DNA of 64,000 nt from NCBI GenBank assembly GCA_963840725.1, contig CAWIZY010000009.1, positions 930,001 through 994,000 on the forward strand. Reading direction: 5' to 3'. Of this stretch, positions 53,631 to 62,342 are shown piece after piece. Within the stretch, counting starts at the first letter, position 1. Each line of letters starts with the position of its first letter. Source of the stretch: CAVWDU01 sp963840725 (GTDB taxonomy: Bacteria; Pseudomonadota; Gammaproteobacteria; Pseudomonadales; Halieaceae). The position numbers were made by a program, and so were the translations under genes. The notes beneath the pieces were generated by a model. It saw only the letters and a list, made by a program, of their open reading frames with translations. It did no database searches and was not told the DNA's origin.

Positions 53631-54545
53631 TCATTTCTGCTCTGTACCCGCTGAGCTCCGCAGGTGTGCCTCCACGGACGTCATCAACCAATACGCCCCT
53701 ACCGGCAGTTGTCGGCCTGCCCTTACAATCAGGCTGGTTTGCGTGCGCTGCAGTGCCGGGTTACTGGAACCCAACGCACAGAGGCTGCCATCAAGCAAGC
53801 TGTCGTGAACCACCAGTTCAGGAAGAATGGAAATGCCTCGACCCGAGAGCACGAAATCCTTGAGCAGCGCCAGCGAATTGGTCACCAACGAGGGTTCGAG
53901 GAAAACCCCCTCTTCCTGCTCGGCGTCGTGAATGATCTGGCGGATCCGATACCCGGAGTCTGGTAAACCGATGCTCTCCTTGCGGATGCTTTCCAGGCTG
54001 ACATCCCTGGCGGCACGCAGGTGGTGCTGGCTGTTAACAACAATGCGCAGCGGCTGCGGAATCGTCACTCGCGCGGTGATGCCCGGTTCTCGGGGTATGT
54101 CAAAAATCAGTCCCAGGTGCGCCTGGTCGTCTCGGACCTGAGCGGACACGCTGGTAGTATTGGAGATAGCGACTCTAATCTCCAGGCCGGGATAGCGCTG
54201 CATGAAGTCGTCCAGCATATCGCTGAAGCGCTGGGTAATAAAGGCTTCGCCGACAGCGAGCACAATCTTGCCGGTGCGGACTTTCTTCATCTCTTCGATG
54301 TGGGAGAGGAACGCCTCCTCCTGGGACTGCTTCTCACGGTAATACTTGCATACCGCCTCGCCTGCTTCGGTAAGGCCGATTCGGCGCCGACCCTTTTCAA
54401 TCAGAGGCAAGCCCAGCTCCTGCTCTAACTGGGCAATCTGTCGACTCACCGAAGAGGTCGCGATATTGAGGCTCTCGCTGGCGGCGTTCATTGTTCCAAG
54501 ACGGGCTGACTCGTAAAGATACCGCAAGCGGATGTCACTGGGCAT
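53631..54545 (-). CDS. LysR family transcriptional regulator
   Basis: The 304-residue protein has an N-terminal winged helix-turn-helix (LRYLYESARLGTMNAASESL and SVSRQIAQLEQELGLPLIEK, residues 5-60) and a periplasmic-binding-like effector domain (GKIVLAVGEAFITQRFSDML onward). I chose MPSDIRLRYL at 54545. It lies head-to-head with the DapA-like gene across about 160 bases and upstream of the TonB receptor on its own strand. It is thus the likely activator of both gene runs, with the imported compound or an imino-acid product as effector. Confidence 0.92.
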   Translation of the reverse strand: MPSDIRLRYLYESARLGTMNAASESLNIATSSVSRQIAQLEQELGLPLIEKGRRRIGLTEAGEAVCKYYREKQSQEEAFLSHIEEMKKVRTGKIVLAVGEAFITQRFSDMLDDFMQRYPGLEIRVAISNTTSVSAQVRDDQAHLGLIFDIPREPGITARVTIPQPLRIVVNSQHHLRAARDVSLESIRKESIGLPDSGYRIRQIIHDAEQEEGVFLEPSLVTNSLALLKDFVLSGRGISILPELVVHDSLLDGSLCALGSSNPALQRTQTSLIVRAGRQLPVGAYWLMTSVEAHLRSSAGTEQK

Positions 54546-54561
54546 GGGCAATTTCCCTTTA

Positions 54562-54602
54562 TGTGTAAGCACAGTATGAACCTACACAAGTTTGCGTCAA
54601 AC
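54562..54602. promoter_or_regulatory. Inverted repeats in the LysR-dapA-like divergent region
   Basis: GTTTG-CGT-CAAAC (54590-54602) and TGTG-TAAG-CACA (54562-54573) are perfect palindromic half-sites between the divergent starts. Both are candidate binding sites of the LysR protein. The match to the general T-N11-A rule is only loose, so this is tentative. Confidence 0.4.
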
Positions 54603-54708
54603 GCTACAAACTCATCAAGATGTTGTTATTGTATACGGCAACCGATGGGGTACTGTGGTTAATCGTTTACCTCGGCCCGAATGTGAGCTCAGACGCGGGA
54701 GTGTCCTG

Positions 54709-55632
54709 ATGGATCGCGATTCAATCGACTGGAAAGGTTACATCCCGGCACTGACCACCCCTTTTGCCGACGACGAAAGCCTGGATGAAGAGGGAGTCAA
54801 GGCGCTGCATGCATGGGTTCACGGCTGTGGTGTGCACGGGTTCATCGTATTGGGGACCCAGGGTGAGTGGTTCTCACAGACCGCCGCAGAAAAGCGGCGT
54901 CTGGTGGAACTCGCCGGTGAACAGATGCGGGGAAAACTCACGCTTATCTCGGGATGCAACGCCTTTCGTGCCGGCGAGGCCATCGACAATATCACTTGTG
55001 CTGCAGACCACGGCTTTGATGGTGTGCTCTTGACCCCTCCGCCCTATATCATGCCAACGGAACGCGAAATCTACGGCTTTTACAAAGAAGTTAATGACCG
55101 CAGCGCTCTGCCAATCTGCGTCTACAACTGGCCGCCCGGCACCAACGTGGATATGTCGCTGGAGCTACTGTCGCAATTGGCTGACCTGGACAAGGTGGTT
55201 GCCCTGAAAAACTCAACCCCCGATCCGCTCCACTTCAGCCGTGTCCTGCATGCACTAAAAGATAGGGTGCGGGTATTCGGTGCACCCATGAACGATCGGG
55301 GCATTACCCTGATCACTGAGCATGGCTGCGACGGCACCATGGGCGCGGGCGCGATACTCGGCCGTGATCAACCGGATTTCTACAATGCGATCTGGGCGGG
55401 TGACCTGGAGCGGGCCAGAACGCTGGGGGCGCGGGACACCCAATTGATGCAGGACTGGTTTAATCCCGATTACACCGGTCGTTTTGGTTCAGCACAGGCC
55501 ATTTTCAAGGAAGCACTCAACCAGCAGGGTCTGCCGGGTGGTATACCACGCAGACCCATTTTACCCCTGGCAGACCAGGACATTGCCGCTATTCGTGCCA
55601 CGCTTATCGAGCTGGATCTCATCAGCGCCTGA
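54709..55632 (+). CDS. DapA/NAL superfamily lyase-deaminase, possible 1-pyrroline-4-hydroxy-2-carboxylate deaminase
   Basis: The 307-residue TIM-barrel protein has the Schiff-base Lys167 in VVALKNSTPD and the catalytic Tyr139 in ICVYNWPPGT. The pyruvate-carboxylate loop reads LGTQGEWFS instead of the GTTGES of true DapA. It therefore acts on another 2-oxo acid or imine. In hydroxyproline catabolism a DapA-like enzyme (LhpC/HypD) deaminates 1-pyrroline-4-hydroxy-2-carboxylate to 2-oxoglutarate semialdehyde. The three downstream oxidoreductase genes make that the best guess. A general aldolase role is possible. GGGAG precedes the ATG; an in-frame extension of 39 residues lacks support. Confidence 0.72.
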   Translation: MDRDSIDWKGYIPALTTPFADDESLDEEGVKALHAWVHGCGVHGFIVLGTQGEWFSQTAAEKRRLVELAGEQMRGKLTLISGCNAFRAGEAIDNITCAADHGFDGVLLTPPPYIMPTEREIYGFYKEVNDRSALPICVYNWPPGTNVDMSLELLSQLADLDKVVALKNSTPDPLHFSRVLHALKDRVRVFGAPMNDRGITLITEHGCDGTMGAGAILGRDQPDFYNAIWAGDLERARTLGARDTQLMQDWFNPDYTGRFGSAQAIFKEALNQQGLPGGIPRRPILPLADQDIAAIRATLIELDLISA

Positions 55633-55633
55633 C

Positions 55634-56833
55634 GTGACTCATTACGACGCCATCGTCATCGGAGCCGGCCTTACCGGAGTTGCCACGGCTTTCTATCTCG
55701 CCCGCAATGGCGCCTCGACACTGGTGCTCGAGCGCCAGCAAATTAATCGAGGCGCATCGGGGCAAAATGCCGGGTCACTGCACTTTCAGCTGGAACACCG
55801 GCTTATCGAACACGCGGGCGATCTCGACCAGGAACTGTCTTACTACGCTGCCCTGGCACGCCTTGCAATCGCCGACTGGCGAGCGCTGGAACCCGAGTTG
55901 GGCGAGCGCATCGAGCTTGAGATGACCGGTGGACTGATGTTGGCGGAGTCGGCGGCGCAAATGGCCAGGCTTGAATCCAAAGCGGCGATCGAGAGCGCCC
56001 AGGGGCTGGACGTCACTCTACTGGATCGCACCGCACTGCTCGCCAAGGCACCCTACCTCAGCGACTCGGTCCTGGGAGCCCTTTACTGCCCGGACGAAGG
56101 CCACTGCAATCCGCGCCTGTTGTCCCATGCCTATGCGCGCAATGCCGAGTCAGCCGGCGCCAAACTGCAGATGCAGACTGAAGTGGCCGCCCTGCGGCGC
56201 CAGGGCGGGCGCTGGCGGGTGACAGTCTCCAGTAAAACGGGCTCAAGGGCCGCGCCCGAGTCCCATACCGCAGACATCGTCGTGAATGCAGCGGGCGCCT
56301 GGTCTGCAGAGATCGCCCGGATGGCCAATCTGCACCTGCCCGTCTTTCCGGTAGGGCTTATTATCAGCGTGACAGAGAAAGCTCCGCAAGTGGTTCACCA
56401 CTTGATCCAACACGTTGGCCGCAAGCTGTCTCTGAAACAGGTCGATGACGGTAACCTGCTCATAGGCGGGGGGTGGTCGGCACGTTTGCCGCAACAGCGG
56501 GGCCAATGGCACAGTGACTATCGGGCGGCACTTCCCATCGCAGAACTGCAGCAAAATCTGGCGACTGCCCGCAGTGTGATGCCATCCATTGGGAGCCTGC
56601 ATGTGCTGCGCAGCTGGACCGGTACCACAGGCATCACACCGGATCAGCTGCCTATCATCGGGGATATTGCCCAGGCCCAGGGTTTTTACGTTGCTGTGGG
56701 CGGATCCGGCTTTACCTATGGCCCCACCTACGCGAAGTTGCTGGCGGAATTGATTCTACGCGGGGAGACCAGTTTCCCGATTGAGGCTTACTCACCGAAT
56801 CGCTTCGGGCATATGAATATGTTTATGGGGTAG
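55634..56833 (+). CDS. DAO-family FAD oxidoreductase (LhpB/HcnC-like catalytic subunit)
   Basis: The 399-residue protein has the FAD motif AIVIGAGLTGVATAFYLARNGA at the N-terminus. The glycine/D-amino-acid oxidase domain includes VNAAGAWSAEIAR and late GTTGITPDQLPIIGD and GGSGFTYGPTYAKLLAELI. With the next two genes it forms the three-subunit pattern of D-hydroxyproline dehydrogenase, opine oxidase and hydrogen cyanide synthase. In these the DAO-type subunit oxidises the amino acid. The GTG start lies one base after the DapA-like stop, so the genes are coupled. Confidence 0.82.
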   Translation: MTHYDAIVIGAGLTGVATAFYLARNGASTLVLERQQINRGASGQNAGSLHFQLEHRLIEHAGDLDQELSYYAALARLAIADWRALEPELGERIELEMTGGLMLAESAAQMARLESKAAIESAQGLDVTLLDRTALLAKAPYLSDSVLGALYCPDEGHCNPRLLSHAYARNAESAGAKLQMQTEVAALRRQGGRWRVTVSSKTGSRAAPESHTADIVVNAAGAWSAEIARMANLHLPVFPVGLIISVTEKAPQVVHHLIQHVGRKLSLKQVDDGNLLIGGGWSARLPQQRGQWHSDYRAALPIAELQQNLATARSVMPSIGSLHVLRSWTGTTGITPDQLPIIGDIAQAQGFYVAVGGSGFTYGPTYAKLLAELILRGETSFPIEAYSPNRFGHMNMFMG

Positions 56834-56839
56834 AGCAGA

Positions 56840-57166
56840 ATGTCGACACGCTACAAGGACAATGTCACTCGCGGTAGGACCGTGGATGTGCTTGTTGATG
56901 GGCAGTCTGTGACGGTCTATGAGGGCGAGACCATTGCGACAGCACTGTTACTGGGCGACAGCAAAGCTTGCTATCGCACCGGCTCCGGCTCACCACGAAT
57001 GATGTTCTGTAACATGGGCACCTGTTTCGAATGTCGGGTGCGGGTCACGCAGTCGGGCAAGTCACGTTGGGTGCTGGCCTGCACCACACCGGTGCAGGCC
57101 CACATGGAGATCGACACCAACGTGGTCTTGGCACAGTGGATGCCCGGGCAGACCGACGATGTTTGA
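56840..57166 (+). CDS. Small (2Fe-2S)-binding protein (LhpE/HcnA-like subunit)
   Basis: The 108-residue protein has the ferredoxin-type cysteines Cys57, Cys62, Cys65 and Cys81 (MFCNMGTCFECRVRV, then WVLAC) and an N-terminal ubiquitin-like strand region. Such small proteins carry electrons between the two flavin subunits of the heterotrimeric dehydrogenases. It lies six bases after the oxidase gene and overlaps the start of the next gene by 8 bases. Confidence 0.87.
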   Translation: MSTRYKDNVTRGRTVDVLVDGQSVTVYEGETIATALLLGDSKACYRTGSGSPRMMFCNMGTCFECRVRVTQSGKSRWVLACTTPVQAHMEIDTNVVLAQWMPGQTDDV

Positions 57167-58585
57167 TCTCGCTATAGTGGGTGCTGGCCCCGCCGGCATG
57201 GCGGCTGCAGAGGCCGCCAGCGATCAGGGTCTCAAGACCGTGATCATTGACGACCAGAGCAGCGCCGGTGGCCAGATATTGCGTCGCCCGCCGGCGGCGT
57301 TTTCCGTACAAGACTGGCTGCCCCAACGAATTTATCGACACCTGCATCGTCTTTACCAGCGTTTTAGACAGCTGGAACAACAGGACTCGCTGACTCATCT
57401 TCACGGCACGGCGGTGCTGGGCATTAGCCCCGAGGACGGTCACTTCGTACTGTATGTTAACGGGGCCAACGGTTTTGAGCCCCTGCAGGCCGACAGGGTT
57501 CTGGTGGCATCCGGCTGTTTTGATATGCCACTGGCTTTTCCCGGCGCCCAATTGCCAGGGGTGATGGCGACCGGCGGGCTGCAAGCCTTCTTCAAGTCCC
57601 AACAGATCGTACCGGGCGAGCGTTTTCTATTTGTCGGGGCCACCCGCTACAGCTGATCGTCGCCAACCAGATAGCGGGCGCGGGCGGTAAGGTCGCCGGT
57701 GTTGTCTTTACTCCACCCCTGACGCAGTTCCTCGCCGTACTTCGAAGTCCTCTGGTCCTGCTGCGCCAGCTGCCGAACATGTTATTTCTTGCGGCGGTGG
57801 TGGCACAGCTGCTGGCCCGACGCGTGCCGATAAAATTTGGTACCGAATTGGTGAAAGCCAAAGGTGACAGAGCGCTGGAGGTCGTCGAGCTGCGTTCCGG
57901 TTCCCAGGCGACGCTTACCCAGACCATAGCCTGCGACCGGCTCGGGCTCTGCTTTGGGTTTTTGACCAATAACGATCTGGCGCGGCAAGCCGGTGTCGCC
58001 TGCAGTTGGTCCCAGACTGCAGGCGGCTGGATTGCAGACCATGATGAGGGCATGCGCGCATCGGTGGCAGGACTCTATGTTGCCGGAGAAACAAGCGGCG
58101 TTGCCGGCGCCAATGTCGCTGTTCTGGAGGGGCGTCTGGCGGCCTTAAGCGCGGCCCATGACGCGGGAGTATTGCCAGCGTCCGAGTATCTCCAGGCTCG
58201 CGCCGCAATGCGAGCCCCCCTGGCCTCAGCACAGGCATTTGCCAGCCTTTTGGCGGATGTTTCATACCCGGGTGAAACCTACATGGCAAACCTGATGACC
58301 GACGAGGCAAGCTTGTGCAAATGTGAGGAGGTGAGCGTAGGTTCAGTCAGAGCAACCCTGACCGCCAATCCAGACATAGGCGATTTAAGTGCCCTGAAAC
58401 TGTTAACCCGCTGCGGCATGGGCCACTGCCAGGGACGCTACTGTCACTACCAGAGTCGCCTTCTGCTGGCAGGCGAGCGCGACCTGGACCCAGCCACTGT
58501 TGGGGGCTTTACTGCGCGTTTTCCCGTGCGGCCGGCAACTATTGAAGCCCTGATCGCAGAGCAAGGCATTCAGGAGACGAATTAG
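57159..58585 (+). CDS. FAD/NAD(P)-binding oxidoreductase with BFD 2Fe-2S domain (LhpF/HcnB-like), frame broken once
   Basis: The N-terminus FDLAIVGAGPAGMAAAEAA binds FAD. The C-terminal 90 residues form a BFD-like 2Fe-2S domain with CKCEEVS and TRCGMGHCQGRYC. The frame ends early at a TGA near 57654, and the rest of the protein resumes in another frame (LQLIVANQIAGAGGKVAG). One extra C in the GGGGCCACCC stretch near 57643 would restore a protein of about 475 residues, the normal HcnB/LhpF length. A homopolymer error is more likely than a natural mutation, because the downstream domain is well conserved. It should pass electrons from the DAO subunit to an acceptor. Confidence 0.8.
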
Positions 58586-58646
58586 TGGCAGGGACGAATT
58601 AGTGGCACACACGCTAACCGGACAGACTCGGGCCGGGGGTCAACGA

Positions 58647-59069
58647 CTACCTCGCGTCCACAGCCGCTTCCGTATTGAGCCAGCTGAAGAACTCGACGGT
58701 GTAGCCGCCCGGGTCCTGGATCAGAAAAGCCCGGATAGGATTGACGGTGCTATCGGCGATGGGCTTGAGCACAGTGATGCCAGTGTGGTACCGCAAGCGC
58801 TCATACCAAGCGTCCACATCCGGTGTGACGATGCTCAACATCACCGCATTAGTGGCCTGGACTTTGTGATAACTGGTCTCCCCTTCGAGAATCACCCCGA
58901 GCACAGAGGTGGGTGTGAGTCGAAACAGCCTGGCGGTGTCCTGGCTGTAAGTCGTTTCAAGCCCCAGGGTTCCGCCATAGAAATCGGCAGCCGCGCTAAT
59001 ATCCTTGTAATACAGCATCACAACGGTCTCACTGATGGCGGGCATGGTTGCTCTCGTTTGCTCAGACAT
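58647..59069 (-). CDS. VOC (glyoxalase/bleomycin-resistance superfamily) protein
   Basis: The 140-residue protein has the VOC features VVMLYYKDISAAADFYGGTLGL and SIVTPDVDAWYERL, ending LIQDPGGYTVEFFSW. The first-module metal His is replaced in the VMLYYKD strand, so it may bind rather than turn over a ligand. ATG 59069 follows AGGAAA; the upstream extension is unlikely. It converges on the LhpF-like gene. Confidence 0.7.
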   Translation of the reverse strand: MSEQTRATMPAISETVVMLYYKDISAAADFYGGTLGLETTYSQDTARLFRLTPTSVLGVILEGETSYHKVQATNAVMLSIVTPDVDAWYERLRYHTGITVLKPIADSTVNPIRAFLIQDPGGYTVEFFSWLNTEAAVDAR

Positions 59070-59402
59070 CACATTTCCTGTGTAAAATACCCATGTTAGC
59101 AACAGCGCAAACCTTGTTAGCCCACCGGGGTCGGTTTTTAGCAGTCCCATGTAGACGCTCCCTGAGTTTAACAAACCTGAGTATACCGAAAACGCCTGGA
59201 CGGATAATGGCCGTTCGCGCTAGCCGCGTACCTGCCTGGCGCCTGCATGCCACCCATCGTTCGGCACTCATCATCCGGTCCCTCACCACCCGACCCTCAC
59301 CACCCGACCAAAGTTACTTTCTCAATCCGCCCTACCCAATCGAACTCAGCCTGACCCGGCAGCAGCTTGCCGGACATCCATCACTCAAAAAGGATAAACC
59401 CG

Positions 59403-60119
59403 ATGAACCAGACCAAACTACACTATCGCGCACTCCTGTCCCTGCTTGTTTTCGCCTGGGCGGGAAATCTCTGCGCCGCTGACGATGTGCTACCCGAGTC
59501 CGAGGGACTTTGGGAATACACCGACCTCATTACTTCCAAGGGAGAATCCCTGCCACTGACCGGGGTATTTCTGATCAAGGACGGGATATTTCTCCAGCAG
59601 GCTGTCTTCAATGGTGAACCCTTTGCCGAGCAGGGCTCAATGGCCCATTCAGGTTCCTCCTGGGCCGGTGGTGCAGGCCTGCGTCTCACCGCAAACCAGA
59701 CCCTGAGCCTGTCCCCGATAGGCGAAGAACGGCTGTCCTCCATGGGCAAGACAGAGCACGATCTCAAAGTGACTCGGGACGGCGATGAACTGACCCTGGT
59801 ATTCGGCGCCGGTACCAGCACTGTACAGACCTTCGACAAGATCAGCGATGCCAGCGATACCCGAGTCTATGCTTTCGAGGACGGCGCGCTGGCCCTGGTC
59901 GATGAGTACTTCATTCTGGTAAATGGTGATGCGCAGGAGGCAGTGACGGGATACGGTACGTTTACCCGGTCTGGTAATGAGCTCACGCTAAACGTCATCC
60001 GCTGGGCCCAAAGCGACGGAAAATCCACCCGGAACCTGCGGGACGTTTCTCTGGCGACCTCCTTCGACGGCAAGGTTCTGAATCTTCCTGGCGGCAAGCA
60101 GCTCAAGGTTCTCCGCTAG
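59403..60119 (+). CDS. Secreted protein of unknown function
   Basis: The 238-residue precursor has a clear signal peptide (ALLSLLVFAWAGNLCAAD). The mature part is beta-rich, with repeated short strands such as GVFLIKDGIFLQQAVFNG and GYGTFTRSGNELTLNVI, which could form a lipocalin-like barrel. I recognise no family. AAGGAT precedes the ATG. It stands alone between a divergent VOC gene and the convergent DUF3604 gene. Confidence 0.65.
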   Translation: MNQTKLHYRALLSLLVFAWAGNLCAADDVLPESEGLWEYTDLITSKGESLPLTGVFLIKDGIFLQQAVFNGEPFAEQGSMAHSGSSWAGGAGLRLTANQTLSLSPIGEERLSSMGKTEHDLKVTRDGDELTLVFGAGTSTVQTFDKISDASDTRVYAFEDGALALVDEYFILVNGDAQEAVTGYGTFTRSGNELTLNVIRWAQSDGKSTRNLRDVSLATSFDGKVLNLPGGKQLKVLR

Positions 60120-60218
60120 CGGCCCGGTGCCGGTATCAGTGCCCGTATCAGCAGCGGTATTAGCACCCTGGCGCAGCGGCTGACAACGGGCCGGTTCACC
60201 GAACCGGGCTGGCGCCGC

Positions 60219-62231
60219 CTAGGACCCGGGCGTATACCAGATTGGCGAACTGTAGGCGCGCTCCTGAATAGAGACAGGCGCGCCCTCGGGAATGTCCCGC
60301 TTGAAGACAACCGCATCGTTGGTCGTCCAACGGGGCGTGGGTATTTCCAACACCCGCACGTAATAGTAAGCCCGCAAGCCCGGATCAAAATCGGGGTCAG
60401 TCCAATTAGCCGCCAGAGACGTGGCGCCAATATCATTGCTGTAGCTTGCCGTCGCCCGGTCTACGGTGTTGCCCACCGTTTCTCTGGCGCGCCCGTCAGG
60501 ACCAATAAGCCGGCCTTCTGACACCGCAAGGTCGTACAACTTCTCGCGGAGCTGGCCAGATTTATCCACCCAGCCCTTTATCATCTGCACCCGGTCCAGA
60601 TTTGCACCATTGGGGTCGCGCATCGCCTGCACCACAAACCCCGGCGCTTGACCGGCTTTGGCAGCAGTCAGGTCACCACCCATAGGTACCGCAGTGGCGT
60701 AAAGTGTTTTCGCCAGGTCGGGCTTCTGCAGGTCCTGATCGCCCAAACCAAGACCCCCGAAGAGACGTAACTGCAGACGCGTGCCGGTGGTGGCGAAGAC
60801 CTCACGTCGCTTCATCGCATCCCACAGCGCAGCCCGGGTGTTCTCTTCGGCCCAGACACCCACCAGGCCGGATGCGCTGGTTTGCCAGGCAAAGACCTTC
60901 AGATCTTTGCCCTCAGGACTGGGGCGCCGACCGGCTACAACTTCGAAGAAACGCTCGTGGCTATTGGCGGGTTCCAGTGGCACCACCTTGCCGAAGTAAT
61001 TGTTTTCATCGGTTCCCGAAATCGCTGTATGGGTATCGGTTGACCCGACCATACCAAACTTGAAGGGGTTAACACCCAGAGACTGCTCATATTGAAGACC
61101 CCGGGTGAGCGCGGCGCGCGCATATTCCCGTGGCAACATTTCCGGGGTCTTGGGTTCGGTAGAATTTATTCCGCCCACATCCCAGGTCTCGAAGTCCGCG
61201 AACTCGTCATCGGGTGACAGGGCCGGGTGGGCCTCGCCGTCACCTTTCATCTGGGTTACCTCGTAGAGCGGTTCGTAGCGCTGGCGCCGCGTTGCGTAGT
61301 CGGCGGTCATTGGCTTCCTGGTGGTATAGGTCACATCATCAAACATCAGTCCGTTGGAGAGATTTCCGTTATGCGGAATCGCCAGTACCTGGTCACCGGT
61401 CTTTTTCTCGTAGTCCGCCATCCAGGCCCAGAGATCCTCAGCATCCTGTGACTCGTAATCGCTCATGGGTAAAACCTGGCGCGCGGCGGCACCGTCACCG
61501 CGCATAATCACATTGCGATGCAGGTTGTTGCCATTGGGCACAGAGGTCCATTCATAGCCGATAAATGCCGTGAACTCGCCGGGCACATTCGCGTCTTCAG
61601 CGCTTCTTACAATGTGCTCCCAACCCGACTTCAGCGGTGCCTTATCGCCTTTCATCGGATCCCCAACGGTGGCACGGGATTGCCGCCACGCGTCGAAGAC
61701 CGCAGCGCCATCACCCGCTCGCATCTTATCAATGGCGAAGCGGCCAAACTCCGATTTCTGTAAGGTGGCATCGCCAGCTGTTGCCAATGGGCCCAGGCCA
61801 AGGTTTTCCGCATGGTCTGCAACAACGATAAAATCAAGGGGCGTACCCAGCCGCGCGGCCAGGCCGGTATTGGAAATAACCTCCTCACCCCGGGCGACAC
61901 GATAGGCATCTTCCGGTCCCAGTGTAGCCCCCATGAACGCCGCATCCGCCGAGTAGCTGGTATGAACATGGGTATCGCCAAAATACAGGGAGCGACTGCC
62001 GGCCTCGCCACCCATGTACTGATCTCTGCCTTTGGGGAAGGGCTTACCTGGCTGGCCACCCGTTGCGAAAGGTGAGTAGCCGACGCCCTTTACTGCAGCA
62101 GGCTGTGCGGCCCCGGCGCCGATCCCGGCCGCATCAGGCTCTGCGGAGAATACCCCTGCTGAGAGAACAGTGAGAGAGGCCAGTACCGTCAGGCGGATTG
62201 TACGGTTGCTGTTGCAGGTTCGGTGGTTCAT
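60219..62231 (-). CDS. DUF3604 (PHP-like) secreted protein
   Basis: The 670-residue precursor has a signal peptide (VLASLTVLSAGVFSAEP). Metal-binding blocks of a PHP-type fold follow: LYFGDTHVHTSYSADAAF, FIVVADHAENLG, LAIPHNGNLSNG and VGSTDTHTAISG. The family is common in marine gammaproteobacteria and has no proven activity that I know of; a phosphoesterase or sulfatase-like role is speculative. It lies about 110 bases downstream of the RND pump gene on the same strand. Confidence 0.85.
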   Translation of the reverse strand: MNHRTCNSNRTIRLTVLASLTVLSAGVFSAEPDAAGIGAGAAQPAAVKGVGYSPFATGGQPGKPFPKGRDQYMGGEAGSRSLYFGDTHVHTSYSADAAFMGATLGPEDAYRVARGEEVISNTGLAARLGTPLDFIVVADHAENLGLGPLATAGDATLQKSEFGRFAIDKMRAGDGAAVFDAWRQSRATVGDPMKGDKAPLKSGWEHIVRSAEDANVPGEFTAFIGYEWTSVPNGNNLHRNVIMRGDGAAARQVLPMSDYESQDAEDLWAWMADYEKKTGDQVLAIPHNGNLSNGLMFDDVTYTTRKPMTADYATRRQRYEPLYEVTQMKGDGEAHPALSPDDEFADFETWDVGGINSTEPKTPEMLPREYARAALTRGLQYEQSLGVNPFKFGMVGSTDTHTAISGTDENNYFGKVVPLEPANSHERFFEVVAGRRPSPEGKDLKVFAWQTSASGLVGVWAEENTRAALWDAMKRREVFATTGTRLQLRLFGGLGLGDQDLQKPDLAKTLYATAVPMGGDLTAAKAGQAPGFVVQAMRDPNGANLDRVQMIKGWVDKSGQLREKLYDLAVSEGRLIGPDGRARETVGNTVDRATASYSNDIGATSLAANWTDPDFDPGLRAYYYVRVLEIPTPRWTTNDAVVFKRDIPEGAPVSIQERAYSSPIWYTPGS

Positions 62232-62342
62232 TGCGGTTTTACTCCATACGCATAAAAGGCGCTATTCCCTATCGGGAATGACGATAACGTATCGGGAACA
62301 CTGTTACCAACAGGTAACAGCCGGGTCGCTGTCACTGCAGGG

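Noticed and set aside
54709..55632. Calling the DapA-like gene dapA (lysine synthesis)
   Set aside because: The substrate loop is GTQGEWFS rather than GTTGES, and the neighbours are catabolic oxidases.
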